DNA of 64,000 bases from Diphasiastrum complanatum (GCA_029204225.1 CM055106.1:36616361-36680360), one strand, 5' to 3'. Shown: positions 1 through 11,593, counted from the first letter of the stretch. Numbers and translations: made by a program. The notes: generated by a model from the sequence alone, not told the origin.

Positions 1-707
1 GAATATACAATAAGCATCATTAACACAACTGAACGTAGCAACTCCTTCCTTGGGGCAGTTGCTATCATCCCTATGAACTGATGATAGGCCTAAGTGCATA
101 AACAACATTTGCAACAATGCATTAGATAGCCGTAATGAATGACCAAGAGTCTAGTGACAAGTAGCCTGTTGACACTACTTCATAAAAGGGTAACAAAGGG
201 TCGCTACCAAGTACCAACTGATCTAAGAAGTTTGATGTTAGTTAGTTGTTTACCACAAGTAACAAGTCTATTACAAGCTACTACGAGTTGCCTTACGAGC
301 TCCTACCAATTCTTACAAGCTCCTACAAGTTCCATTACATACACCAAGCACAAAATTTTAGCAATCTAGTAAAGCAGCAAATTATGTCAAAAGGTTTGAA
401 TTAAGATTTGACATGACTATTGCTGATCATCTTCACTAAAAGAACTCTATCCAAGAGCTTATGTAGTGGCTAAAATGTGAGCCCTTTTCCAATCGTGTGG
501 CTCAAGAGAGGGCACCTTTTCTACTTTCTAACGTGGCCACGCATCACAAAAACAAAAAGGCCAGACCAGAAATACAAGAATGGCGAACATGAAGATCAAG
601 GCTCCTTTACAAAACAAGTAGTATCTTCCAGCCATAAAACTGCAACATTTAACACACAGCAACCAACAATATAATAACATGTTAAAAATTTGAAAGCAAG
701 GAACCAA
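1..707. other. Intron of the RRM gene, no exon recognised
   Basis: The sequence lies downstream of the phase-0 donor at 709-708 (minus strand). I found no second RRM or other recognisable exon on the minus strand. A short stretch at 255-345 repeats CAAGCTCCTAC-like words. Confidence 0.4.
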
Positions 708-709
708 AC

Positions 710-1678
710 CTGAGACCCGTGCAGTTCATCGATTGCCCTCTTAGCCTCAGATGGATCGCCATATCGAACAAACGCGTAACCTTTGTTCTTCCCAGAAGCA
801 TAACGAGTAAGTCTTACTTCCATCACCTTTCCAATCTTCCCAAATATACTTCTCAAGTCATGCTTTGTAACATCCCTCTGAAGGTTTCCAATAAAGACCT
901 CCACCCGTTTAAGTTTCCTCCGCTGAGATACAGGTTGTGAATCTTGTATTTCCCGTAGTGTGCGTTCAGTGTCATTTTCACCATCCCGTATAATCTTGTC
1001 AATCTCTTGTTGAACTTTGTTGTCTTCATCCTCATAATCAACTTCATCCTCATCTTCTACCTCATCCTCAATTTCATCTTCCTCTTCATCTTCTACTTCG
1101 TCCTCTTCCATGTCCTCAACTTCATCTTCTATCTCATCCTCGACCTCATCCTCTACCTCATCTTCAGCTTCTGCTTCATCTTCCTCCTCTTCATCACCAT
1201 CTACACCATCTCCCTCTTTCACATTCTCCTTGGAAATATCACCTTCTGCAGGTTTCTCTTCTGCTGCAACTTCCTGAGCCACCTTAGATCCATCAAACTT
1301 TGCTATTACAACCCCCTGTGCTTCCTGACTACCAATTTCTAATACTTTCACCTGCTCGTCTGGTTCAGATTTTGCAATGCTGGTTTTTGCAGAGCCTTTA
1401 TCCATTTGCAGCTTACTGTCCTCACCAATGTTCCTGGAGGGTTTTCCATTTTCCCCAATGGATGACTTGGTCTCTGTCTTCAACTCACCAGCTTTTGCGT
1501 CAACGTTCACCACTGTTACATCTGCAGAAGGGTGGTTTTGGAGATTTTCGGCATCCTGAACTTGTTCAGATATTGTAATTTTACTTTCCAAATCCTCCTC
1601 TACAGATCCTTTCGTTGGAGTTTTAGCACCTCCTTTCTTCGGAACCGGGGACTTTTTAATCCCCCCACGGGTCTTCAT
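710..1678 (-). CDS. RRM protein, LIF2/hnRNP Q-like, first coding exon (partial gene)
   Basis: This exon encodes 323 residues of an RNA-binding protein. It starts with a basic segment (MKTRGGIKKSP...), continues through a low-complexity Glu/Asp tract of EDEVEDE-type repeats (about residues 155-225), and ends with most of one RRM. The RRM shows RNP2 (VFIGNL) and RNP1 (KGYAFVRY) at its C-terminal side. The order acidic N-terminus then RRM1 resembles the plant LIF2/hnRNP Q-R family, which normally has three RRMs, so the rest of the gene should lie beyond the left window edge. The exon stops after a CAG codon at 710 and is followed on the minus strand by GT (709-708), a phase-0 donor. The open frame extends upstream past the ATG at 1678, but a splice acceptor (TGCAG, ending 1704) makes that Met the likely start. 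Expected location is the nucleus. The family assignment is by motif reading only. Confidence 0.75.
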
Positions 1679-2600
1679 CTCAAAATTCAAAACAACTAAG
1701 GACCTGCAATATTCCCACAATGTTATGACAAAACTGAAATTTACATAATGACTATATATTAAACAAAACCATAATGAAAACATGACGGCAATATTTAAAG
1801 AACCCATAACGATAGTATCATGCCAAAATTTCAGCGTCCAATATGACTACATCAAAAACAAATGGCCAAACTGAATATTGAAAAATCAACATCTCAGAAA
1901 TAAACCGTAATGACAATATTATGGCAAAACTGAAAGTTTCATAATGACTCTATCGGAAATAAAACCTTAAGTGAAAAATTTCCTTGCGGAACTTAAGTGT
2001 CCATGAAGACTATAGGACGCACAAAACCATAATGAAACTATAAATTATGGCCAAACTTAAGCTTCCAGAATAATGAGTATATCTAAATAAAACCATAATG
2101 ATTAAATCGGAAATGAAACCACAACGACAATATTATGACAAAACTGAAGTTTCCATAATGACTATCAGAAACAAAAGCATAGTGACAACATTGTGGCAAA
2201 ATTGAAATTTCGATAAATGACGCTAACCGAAAAAAATAGAGAACTTATTCTAAATCGTAGCCAATTAAGTGTCAAATGCTCTGTTCTACTCAATAATCAA
2301 ATTCAAATTGGAAGGCTTTTTTTCAAACCATATTCTAACAGAGACGTGTTGATTTATATACATAGCGAAACTGAAAGCATCAATAATGAATAGTGTACAG
2401 TACCTCTGGTGCCGCTTTTGCAACGGAGCAAAATAAGGAAAATGGCTGATCAATATGAGGCAAGCGGAAAACAGAATAGCGAGACAGAGAAGGAAGAAAT
2501 GATTTATTATTAGGTGGATCGAGGAAGTAAAGAAAGAAGAAGAAGCCAAGAAAAGGAGAACAAACCCGCGGCGCTAGGGTTTTGAAGGAGTACCCAAAAA
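1679..2600 (-). promoter_or_regulatory. 5' UTR of the RRM gene with a UTR intron and telo-box
   Basis: On the minus strand a noncoding exon ends at a consensus donor GAG|GTACTG (exon end 2404). The intron runs 2403-1704 and ends in a TGCAG acceptor, and a 25-base second UTR exon precedes the ATG at 1678. The upstream exon holds AAACCCTAGC near 2572-2581, matching the plant telo-box (AAACCCTA) found near the transcription start of translation and RNA-processing genes. A pyrimidine-rich stretch follows it, as is common in such leaders. The start of transcription is not defined by sequence; 2600 is approximate. Confidence 0.55.
1720..2230. repeat. Degenerate minisatellite inside the 5' UTR intron
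   Basis: Phrases such as AACCATAATGA, GACAATATTATGGCAAAACTGAA and CATAATGACTAT recur about seven times with a loose spacing of about 60-80 bp. Copies differ by substitutions and small indels, so this is an old tandem array. It fills most of the 5' UTR intron of the RRM gene. Confidence 0.6.
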
Positions 2601-2683
2601 AGCTACCATCGCCACATGCTCTCTTAATGTGGGATGCGCCGCCTGGACGCAGACCCAAGATTTAGTGCGTTACAAGGGGGAAG

Positions 2684-2817
2684 GGCATCAACCACACGGA
2701 GCACCTTAGGCGAAGGGTATCTTACCATGTGACCCCCTCACCCCTCGAGTGGCATCAACCACATGGAGCACCTTAGGCTAAGGGCATCTTTCCATGTGAC
2801 CCCCTCACCCCTCGAGT
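2684..2817. repeat. 67-bp direct tandem duplication (2 copies)
   Basis: Copies at 2684-2750 and 2751-2817 begin GGCATCAACCACA and end CCCCTCGAGT. They differ at only a few positions, so the duplication is fairly recent. A partial third copy starts at 2818. No ORF crosses it. The surrounding 2660-3590 has no recognisable gene. Confidence 0.85.
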
Positions 2818-3390
2818 GGCATCGGCATCTAAACTAAAACGGATGAGGGGGCCAAAGTGCATGGGTCCCTACACCGGGCCTTACCATGCAACGACTCGTT
2901 GAAGTGAAAATCTGAGTCGCGTGCGGCTTCATGTCTAAGCAAGCCATTAGACGCAAGATGAAACCCATGGTATCTCTCTTTTTGTGCTGCGGTTTGCAGC
3001 AACAAAGCAACAAGAAGGCAAATGACAAGAAGTAGGAAGTCATAGAAGGAGTAAACTAGCCCATGCTCTCCAAAAGCTAACTTGTAAGATCTTAGCCAAC
3101 CCCCTCACTAGATGACGAGTTAAGGGAGTCGTGAGCATTCATGGAAAGGGGGGATGCTACCCCCTCAACTGTGCTTGACATCACTGTGAAGCGAAAGTGA
3201 TGAATCTCGGCCTTCAATGCATAGTATCAATCTTGGGGTTTTTTTTCTGTTTTTTCTTGGAGCTCCAAAAAGGTTATAAGTGTATACTTCTTGGTATTGA
3301 CATCTGCACCAAGAGGTTACACCTAAAACCACCTCCTCTGATTGATGTCAAAACCCTTGGAGACTGCTCATAACCTCGTTCCCTTTACGC

Positions 3391-3414
3391 GCACACACAC
3401 ACACACACACACAC
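3391..3414. repeat. (CA)n microsatellite
   Basis: About 12 uninterrupted CA units. Confidence 0.9.
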
Positions 3415-3598
3415 ATACAAAAGTGTTCTACCCAATAACAACTACCAAGCTCATCGAGTTCCTTGGTGGAATCATAACTTCCTCCAGTTAATGTCATCAA
3501 TATCCTTTGGAGGCTGGTTACATTGGGTAACAAGCTCCTTTTACAAACAAAAAATAACCAAAGGCACTACCATCTAGGGAAGAGAAGATTATGGATTT

Positions 3599-4049
3599 AG
3601 TTATGGACTCGGCTCATTACATTCGCCATGTCCATTTACATTTACTTTACTTTATGCATAGGCAGGCTTTGGGCCCTTTTTTATTCATTATTTGACATTT
3701 AGACTATATGGTTGGCCTTGGGCCCTATTATTGACATTTAGACCATATTATTGGCCTTGGGCCCTATGATTCACTATATTGGTTATTTGGTCATATTACT
3801 GAGAGTGGGGGCCTTCTTGGAGGGCGCACTATTTTCCCTCTCAGTTTGGCCCTAGCCACTGGAAGCTTCCTTTTAGGGCTTCCTCTTGGCTATAAGTAGG
3901 GATTTTGTGTCATTTGTTACTTGGCTTATGATATGATCTTCTTCTTTAGTCTCTTTAAGCTTTCTCTCTCCTGCTTTCTAGGGTTAAGTCTTGCTTATGT
4001 GATGCTTTCATAGACTAAATCTAGATCAGCCGTGGCTACATTCATAACT
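3599..4049 (+). repeat. Gyp-1 5' LTR
   Basis: 451 bp with ends AGTTATG and CATAACT, a perfect 7-bp inverted pair. It contains two copies of TTGGCCTTGGGCCCTAT about 45 bp apart. A GC-rich hairpin at 3819-3840 lies upstream of a TATA-like GGCTATAAGTAGGG near 3888. Confidence 0.95.
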
Positions 4050-5052
4050 TGGTATCAGAGCACTTTCCTGAGCATCTCCATTGAGCAGATTTTTCTCTCA
4101 CAGGAGGGCGCCCATCTTCAGCTTGGATCTTCACCATTTTTCAGCCGGATCTTCAGCATTTCTCCACACTTGTCTTCCAAATTTTCACGACGGATCGGAG
4201 AAGCACAGGCGCCCACTTGCTGCCCATTTCTAGCGCCCTCTTGCTGGCTACCTACTGCTGCATTTTCAGCCTTTTTCCTCCCCTATTTTGGGCGCCCTAC
4301 TGCCTCCTATTTGCTACCCTATTGGGCGCCCTCATGCTTGCTGACCAGCGCCCTACTGCTCCTTCCTTTGCTGAAAATTTCCGCTTTTTGCTACCCCTAT
4401 TCGCCACCTTCCATCAGTCACTCCTAGCGCCCTACCAACCCATCTTTTTTATCCAATTTTTTTTTTTGTCGTTTACTACCTCTCTTGGACGCCCACACTC
4501 CTACATCCGTCTCAATTTCAGCTCACCATCCTACACTACTGTCTGTGTTCGCAACCCTACCCTGGACAATACAAACACGCCTAGATGCTTAGAAAGCCAC
4601 TCCCACCCAACTTCATCGCGCATCAGGATTGCTCCCCGTCTTTATCGCAAACTTTTTTTTACCCTTGAAGGGCGATCTCTGATTTTTCAGCCTTGTTTCC
4701 TCGCTGCCCATACCTCCTTTTTGTTATCACTTCCTTTCCTTGGCTGCTCCCTTTCCAGCCCCATAGTCCATTATTGTTTCCCATACTTTTACCCACCGTT
4801 TACTCCACGTTGTCGGGCCCTTAGCATCTTTTTTGGAGGCTGCCCGGTACCTCGACATATCGCCGCTATTTTTCAACTCACTTCCGGTTGCGGTACGAGG
4901 TATTTTTTACTTAGTTGTCCTTTCCGTTCATCTTACATCGCGAGTTCTACTGTGTCTTTTCATTGGCGTGCCTGTTGTGACGACTTATGTCCTCTCCTTC
5001 AGTTCGTCCAATTGTTTAGCACATTTTTTTTCTCGCTTACTTTTTCTTCCTC
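4050..5052 (+). other. Gyp-1 primer-binding site and pyrimidine-rich leader
   Basis: The primer-binding site occupies 4050-4061. The rest is a 1-kb C/T-rich leader before gag. It contains an 882-bp open frame (4217-5098) that overlaps the gag start and has no recognisable domain; I treat it as open by composition. Confidence 0.6.
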
Positions 5053-6170
5053 ATGGCTAGCTCACTCACTACACCTGCGAGTCATTCCAGACCTTTAGAT
5101 GAACAGTTTGCTGATATGTGTGACTCTCTTACTCTCCTCAGTAGTCGTTTCGACCAAATGATGACCGGTTTTACCACTCTACAGACCGGCTTTGCCACAA
5201 TGCAGTCACAAATTGATTCCTTACAGCCACATGGACCTGGCAAAGCCCATGTTCATTCATCATTTGGGTCTCCATTTGGACTTCCATCCTCGTCTACTTC
5301 CTTTGGCGGTGAGCGTCATTTTCCACCTAACCCATCACCCGGTTTTCCACGTCCTACAGCTCATGAAACACATTTTCCATGACATCTAGCTCCTGAGCCA
5401 CATTTTGCTCGAGATTTTCGTGATCGGGTACAACTTGCCACCTATTCTGGTTCCTCTGACGGGAACTTGTTAGAGAATTGGTTTGCAAAGCTTGATACTT
5501 ATTTTCAGATTTACCCTAAGACTGATCCTCAAAAGATCCAGTTAGTCGCCTTACATTTAGATGGATGTGCTGCCACTTGGTGGCGGGTCTACCGACTTGA
5601 CCCTGATCGGGACGGTCTCCAGTTATGGCCTACCTTTCGTCGTGATCTTTGTCATGCTATGATTGACCCTCAGTGGCTGAGCCGCCAGCGTGATATATTC
5701 CGTAGTCTTACTCAGACTGGTGATCTTTCTTCCTATACAGATCAGTTTATGGACCTTTCCTACCTCTTTACAGATCTTCAGCCCACCGAGCTTATTTCTC
5801 GCTACATTGCTGGACTTCGTGGTGCTCTATGATACGATGTCTCTTCTTTCCGTCCACCCACACTTGTTGAGGCCATGTCCCTTGCTAGTACTTTACAGCA
5901 TAAGTACCCTTATCCTGCTCCCTTTCGCTTTTCCCAACCTCGTCCATCTCTTTCACCTCTACCATCTTCGGCCCCATCTGCCCCATCCATTGTCGTCCCG
6001 ACCTCTTCTCTTACTTCTCCCGCTCCTCGCCCTCCGCCTCCTCGTCCTGCTTTTGTCCGATGTTACACGTCTGCAGAGTTCGCTGACATTCAGCAGAAGC
6101 GTCTTTGCTTTCGTTGTAAGAGTCCTGACCACATTGCCCGTGATTGCCGCCAGCCCCTGCCTACTTCTAC
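5053..6170 (+). pseudogene. gag: Gyp-1 gag (capsid plus zinc knuckle), two in-frame stops
   Basis: The frame starts MASSLTTPASHSRPL at 5053 and continues in the same frame into protease. A TGA at 5380-5382 and a second at 5830-5832 interrupt it; both could be CGA-to-TGA transitions. The gypsy capsid core is visible between them (ENWFAKLDTYF, ATWWRVY, DPQWLSRQRDIFRSL). It ends in a CCHC knuckle of form CX2CX4HX4C (CFRCKSPDHIARDC, about 6109-6150). The role is assembly of virus-like particles and RNA packaging in the cytoplasm. Confidence 0.85.
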
Positions 6171-7032
6171 TGCTGTTTTCTACCATGAGGGCACTACCCC
6201 AGATGAGTCCGATATCTACATTCATATATCTGATGAGCCTGATCTATCTCCTGAGCCTTCTACTGATTTACTTCCTGCTACTTGCCATGCTCAGCTTGCT
6301 TATGCTACCTGGACAGGGTGCCCCGGTCTTCGCTCCATTCGGCTACGTGTGCGCATTACTGGTCGTGAGTATATTGCTTTAGTTGATACCGGCAGCACTC
6401 ATTCCTTTATCAGCAGTTATGTTCTCAACCGGATACGCGCTTCACCTATTCCTGTTCCACAGCCTCTCACAGTCGAGGTTGCCAATTCTCACTCATTTCC
6501 TAGTTCTCAGATGTTTCAGGGATTATCCTACCGCATTGGTGATTTTTTTGGACATGCAGATCTTTATATCATTCCTCTGGAGCGCTATGACCTTATCCTT
6601 GGTGCTGATTGGTTTGCTTCATTGGGAGCGGTTACTTTGGACCTGGCTCAGCAGACATTGACATTTGTTCATGATGCAGTGACCCACTCACTTGCTGATA
6701 TTGATTCTCAGGCAGATTTCCAGCTGATCAACGGGAAGCAGTTTATCCGCAGCCTACCTAAGGCTCATTGTGCAGCTTTATTATGTGTTCAGCATGCTGC
6801 AGCAGATTCTCTAGTGACTACCTCTCCTCCAGCAGCTGTTCCTCAGGTGATCTCTGACTTATTACATCAGTATGCATTTGTTTTTTCAGAACCTACGATG
6901 CTACCACCATTACGTGATGTGAACCACCATATTGATTTGCGTCCTGGTTCTGCTCCTCCCTCCCGGCCTCCTTACCGTCTATCTAAGTCTGAGCGTGATG
7001 AGGTTGAGCTTCAGATTACTGCTTTACTAGAT
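6171..7032 (+). pseudogene. pol: Gyp-1 protease and start of reverse transcriptase
   Basis: The frame runs on from gag. The retropepsin catalytic loop LVDTGSTHSFIS lies at about 6379-6414 and a second conserved strand ILGADWF at about 6595. The RT amino-terminal boundary (NHHIDLRPGSAPPSRPPYRL) follows at about 6919. Near 7037 an extra C, compared with the related Gyp-2, shifts the frame at QG/LIVPSHS. The shifted frame still reads [11 protein letters not shown] and [12 protein letters not shown] to about 7126, where the deletion begins. Confidence 0.85.
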
Positions 7033-7126
7033 CAGGGCCCTTATTGTTCCTAGTCACAGTCCTTTTGGTGCCCCTGTTCTCCTTGTTAGTAAGAAAGATG
7101 GTTCTAGACGCCTCTGCATTGATTAT

Positions 7127-8220
7127 GGTGGTAGTTGACGATTCATGTATGGTGGTAGTTGACAGGTTCTCGAAACAGGCACATTTCATACTCGTCCGCA
7201 GTACTATCACAGCAGAGCAGTGTGCACGCTTGTTCCTTTCAGAGATATTTCGCCTACATGGGTTTTCTCGTACTATCCTTTCTGATCGGGATAGTAAGTT
7301 TACATCATTGTTCTGGACAGAGCTTATGCGTATATTGGATGTACAGCTTTTTATGGGGTCTGCTTATCATTCTACTTCTAATGGGCAGTCTGAGGTCCTT
7401 AACAGGATCCTTGAGGATTATTTGCGTCATTTTGTTACTCCTTTAGGGAAGGATTGGGATCAGCACTTATGTTTGGCAGAGTATAGCTATAACAGCTCTG
7501 TTAGTACCAGCATCGGCGTTGCACCATTTTTATTATCTCATGGTTATGCACCTCTTTTACCTGGTATTATTCTTCCTCCCGAGGATACACCTGTGACACT
7601 GTCTTCATTTCTATCAGGTGCTTACGAGCTTATTCTCCAGGCCAGTTCCCATTTGCAGCAGGTCCAGCAGCGTTATCAGGCTTCAGTTGATCGTCATCGA
7701 CGTCATGTTGAGTTTCATGTTGGTGATATGGTATATCTACACCTACGGTTTGCATGTCATCATTTTATTCAGGGCCATGCTTCTACTGAGAAGCTTGCAC
7801 CTTGTTGTATATTGGAGGTTCTTAGTCCAGTTACATATCGTCTTCAGCTTCCTGCTTCCACACGTGCCTGTGATATATTCCATGTCAGGTTATTACGTGC
7901 TGCTATTGAGGATGATGCTCCTTGTTATGCTGAGTTTCCTACTGCACCGGATCTCTTTCCTTTATTACCTGCTGCTACCCTTCAGGTGCGTTTGCATCAT
8001 AGTCGACGTCGTCGGCAGATTCAGTTCCTAGTCCAGTGGGATGGTCGTCCTATTGAGGAGGCCACATGGGAGCCTATTGATGTCTTTTATCATACACCGT
8101 CACTTGTGGATCAGGCTCGTGCTCTTGCCGCACTTGTTGATTCCTCTACATCAGCTGTTGCTCCAGTTGTTACTACACCAGATGTTGTTCCAGTTGATCC
8201 TCCAGGGCTCGCTGTTACTT
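7127..8220 (+). pseudogene. int: Gyp-1 integrase core and chromodomain
   Basis: After the deletion junction the frame resumes at the first catalytic Asp (VVVDRFSKQAHF). The second Asp is in LSDRDSKFTS and the Glu in NGQSEVLNR, so the DDE triad is present, but the HHCC zinc domain is lost. The C-terminal part contains a chromodomain-like segment (IQFLVQWDGRPIEEATWEP, about 8017-8073), which in chromoviruses directs integration to chromatin marks. The frame ends at a TGA just before the polypurine-rich GGGGAGAG that precedes the 3' LTR. Confidence 0.9.
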
Positions 8221-8266
8221 GATCCAGTCCTTTATGGCAGTTGGGTCTTATTTTTGTGTCGGGGAG

Positions 8267-8717
8267 AGTTATGGACTCGGCTCATTACATTCGCCATGTC
8301 CATTTACATTTACTTTACTTTATGCATAGGCAGGCTTTGGGCCCTTTTTAATTCATTATTTGACATTTAGACTATATGGTTGGCCTTGGGCCCTATTATT
8401 GACATTTAGACCATATTATTGGCCTTGGGCCCTATGATTCACTATATTGGTTATTTGGTCATATTACTGAGAGTGGGGGCCTTCTTGGAGGGCGCACTAT
8501 TTTCCCTCTCAGTTTGGCCCTAGCCACTGAAAGCTTCCTTTTAGGGCTTCCTCTTGGCTATAAGTAGGGATTCTGTGTCATTTGTTACTTGGCTTATGAT
8601 ATGATCTCCTTCTTTAGTCTCTTTAAGCTTTCTCTCTCCTGCTTTCTAGGGTTAAGTCTTGCTTATGTGATGCTTTCATAGACTAAATCTAGATCAGCCG
8701 TGGCTACGTTCATAACT
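8267..8717 (+). repeat. Gyp-1 3' LTR
   Basis: 451 bp, with about five substitutions relative to 3599-4049. It follows GTGTCGGGGAGAG, the likely polypurine tract, and is followed by GATTT. Confidence 0.95.
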
Positions 8718-8722
8718 GATTT

Positions 8723-9120
8723 GCATGTAAAATAGCTAAAAAATCCATCTAAGCTTTGTTGGGCTGAAAAGAGTCCATTGACCTCAATAGCCTAAAGGTG
8801 GACACTTTAAAAGAGGTCATACAAGGATAAGTAGCCAAAATTGGCTAGCAAGTAATTTAGTGATAATTAGCTTCAATTATTTGTCAAAGTTGTTCACAAA
8901 TAGTATTAACTATAGTCCCTATAATATATTTTCGCTCATTCACAATCTAATCCCAAATATGTTCCCAACTATTTTAAAAAAATCTAGTCAACCAATACGT
9001 GCTCAACACGAAGATGATATAGATACCACCGGTGACTATGTGCATGACATGTGTCATGCCACATCAACATGTCCAAACACATGCTACGTGACATGTGTCC
9101 AAAAAAAATTTCAGCCAACC
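8723..9120. other. Unassigned AT-rich sequence
   Basis: No long frame and no TE domain are recognisable here. Confidence 0.4.
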
Positions 9121-9447
<327 letters not shown>

Positions 9448-9639
9448 GCAAGTTGTATGTCTGTGTCTGTTATCTACAGAGCTCTGTCACCATGCATTGA
9501 TATGGCAAAACTTTGTGTTTGTTATGAACGCATAATATACATATGGACCTAGAAGCACATCCAAACATCCAGGTCGTGGTCATGGTTGTGGGAGGCCACC
9601 ATCGAAGTAAAGAAGGTGAATTCGCCAAACATGAAGTAT

Positions 9640-10392
9640 CTTGAACTTAGTATCGCCGTTGGTTGTGGAGGGGGGAACGTTGACGTTCGCTTGCTACCCT
9701 TGCTGCAATAGTTTCTGACAGAGAAATGTGTAGCTGGGGTGTGTGCTTTGGAGAGGGGAGGCACGCTACTGCACTTGCATTTTCAAATGAAATGTCAAAT
9801 CATGGCCACCAGTGCCAAAACAATGAACTTCCAGATTAAGCACCAGTTGGGTTGGGATGTGCAAGCACCAGCAGGAGCTCTGGTCATGTGCAAGACACTC
9901 ACACATAAGGGTTTGCATACATTCCATGGTATGGTAGGCTATTGTTTAAAGGATTTCGAAAAGTCTCACTTCCAAGTTGCATTGCACAATGTTAAAACTG
10001 AGGATCTCGAGCTTGGGAAAGAGCTTTAAGCAAATATGGGATCTTCCTAAGTGAAGCAAAGAGTCTATTTGACTCTGTGCAAAAGTGTTTGAAAGGGCGT
10101 TCATGTACAACCTGTTCTATGGAAGACGCTTTTTGGGCCAATCTTTGATAGCTTGTCTATTGTCAATGTTAAGAACCGCAAAGTATTCTCCTTCCGCAAC
10201 TTGGGTTACACCTTCAAAAGGTCTTGGTATGGGTGCAGAATGAGCAACATCAGTGTGGAAAAAGACAATGGTTCCTGGCTGGGTAATGTTGGAAGATGTT
10301 CATAACACTTTTTTGCAAGACAACAGCATGCACGTGGACGATGTGGAGCAAGAACACGAAGCATTGATCATGCATCCACAATGCAAATCCTA
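9640..10392 (+). pseudogene. HUH endonuclease (Rep-like) gene remnant
   Basis: The plus-strand frame around 9712-10029 carries a HUH motif, HLHFQ (about 9772-9786), preceded by GVCALERGG. About 55 codons later comes GYCLKD (about 9934-9951), which matches the Tyr-X-X-Lys motif of rolling-circle Reps, where the Tyr nicks DNA. A conserved-looking HFQVALHNV follows. A stop at 9709-9711, a stop at 10027-10029 and at least one frame change break it. Beyond the break another frame reads ERAFMYNLFYGRRFLG and later YSPSATWV, as if the same protein continues to about 10392. CRESS-DNA viruses and the Replitron transposons of algae and some land plants both use such single-Tyr HUH proteins. I favour a Replitron-like transposon but cannot exclude an endogenised viral Rep. 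No ends were found. Confidence 0.55.
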
Positions 10393-11590
10393 ATGCAAAC
10401 AAGCCGAATGATATGTCCACACAGAGACCCCTATCTCACCACTCTATAATGAAGAAGCTACATATATCCCTGTCGACGATCATGAGGTCATCGATAGGAA
10501 AACTATCTTCGGATAGTGATGTTTTGTTGTTGTATTTATGTACATAGTGTGTGTACAGATGGATGTTCCAGCCTTGTTTGGCTTTTATGTTGAGCTGCCT
10601 GGTGTCACGGGCTAGGCTCGAAAAGTTTTATGCATACACAAACCGTGTTGCTTTAGCTTTGTATTCTTGGAATGCTACTCGAGCAGTAACAACAAGCAAT
10701 GTTGTTTTTCCTATGTGTGCTCCGTAATTTTAGGCAATAGGTGTCATTTTGCTACATTTCTTGTTTGGGTTATATGTTTCATGTGAGCAATAAGTGTGCA
10801 TGAATTTTCCTTGCAAAATTAGCTTCCCAACGATCTACTATATGCTTCGCTTCAGCATGTTTGTACGAGCGTATGTCATGATCATACAAAATTATCATAC
10901 ATATGCTTTTAAGGAGCATGTGAAAAATTTGTTAACTAGTACTTGTTTATTTTGGTCATTTTTGGCTTGATTGAGGCCACACTTATAAATAAATTTGATA
11001 TGGTTTCTTCACACATGTATAACCAGATTAGATTTCTATGTTTAGTTGGGTTGGGTTTAGGTTCATTTGGTCATTTGTACTAATATAGCTAATTTTGGCT
11101 AAATAGTGCCCATATTATGGCAAATGACTCTAGAGAGAGGAGATAGAGTCATCAGTTTCAACTATATATAGTAGGCCCTATGTTGGAAATGTAGAACCAT
11201 TGTCCACCTCCATTTACGAAAAAATTTGGAGCAATACTATAATCTAATCTTTGATTCTCTTCTATATGTGTAGATATTGTGTTGGATGCTTGATAGATAT
11301 GCATATTGGTGATTCATTAGATGCCAGTTTACTATTGTCATGCAAACCTCATATATAGATTTGAAAAGCTAACATTGTTGTTTCTAGATTGTAATTGAAG
11401 AATCTCATGTGGATGAGCTAAGTTCCCCTTATGGATGTAATTCTTCTGACTTATTTTGTTTTCTTAAGTGATGAATACTCCTTTATGGCTGAGCATTGGT
11501 CCGCTATGGATGAGATAGGCCCTCTTTATGGATGAACATTAATTGTTGACTATTCTTGCATATGATTTTTTTCTTGATTCAATAAGATTG
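10393..11590. other. Unassigned, no gene seen
   Basis: AT-rich sequence without frames longer than 60 codons, and no TE domain on either strand. It may include the rest of the Rep-bearing element. Confidence 0.4.
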
Positions 11591-11593
11591 AAG

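Larger units (their letters stand above)
3594..8722 (+). mobile_element. Gyp-1: Ty3/gypsy chromovirus, complete ends, internally deleted
   Basis: Two 451-bp direct LTRs (3599-4049 and 8267-8717) flank a gag-pol remnant. A 5-bp target duplication GATTT sits at 3594-3598 and 8718-8722. A 12-nt primer-binding site, TGGTATCAGAGC at 4050-4061, directly abuts the 5' LTR and matches the 3' end of initiator Met-tRNA. The LTRs differ at about five positions, so the insertion is young. The coding region has two in-frame TGA codons, one frameshift and a deletion removing nearly all of RT and RNase H, so the copy cannot be autonomous. The integrase ends in a chromodomain-like segment, which places it with the chromoviruses. 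LTR termini are AGTTATG...CATAACT, not TG...CA. Confidence 0.95.

Noticed and set aside
1007-1342. Hydrophobic plus-strand ORF opposite the RRM gene
   Set aside because: Antisense of the Glu/Asp repeat region; GAA/GAT codons read as Phe/Ile/Leu on the other strand.
4217-5098. 293-codon open frame in the Gyp-1 leader
   Set aside because: Composition follows the pyrimidine-rich leader, it overlaps gag in another frame and shows no domain.
5690-6382. 230-codon Leu-rich frame that looks like a membrane protein
   Set aside because: It is a shifted-frame shadow of Gyp-1 gag; similar Leu-rich shadows occur at 7618-8370 and 59246-60230.
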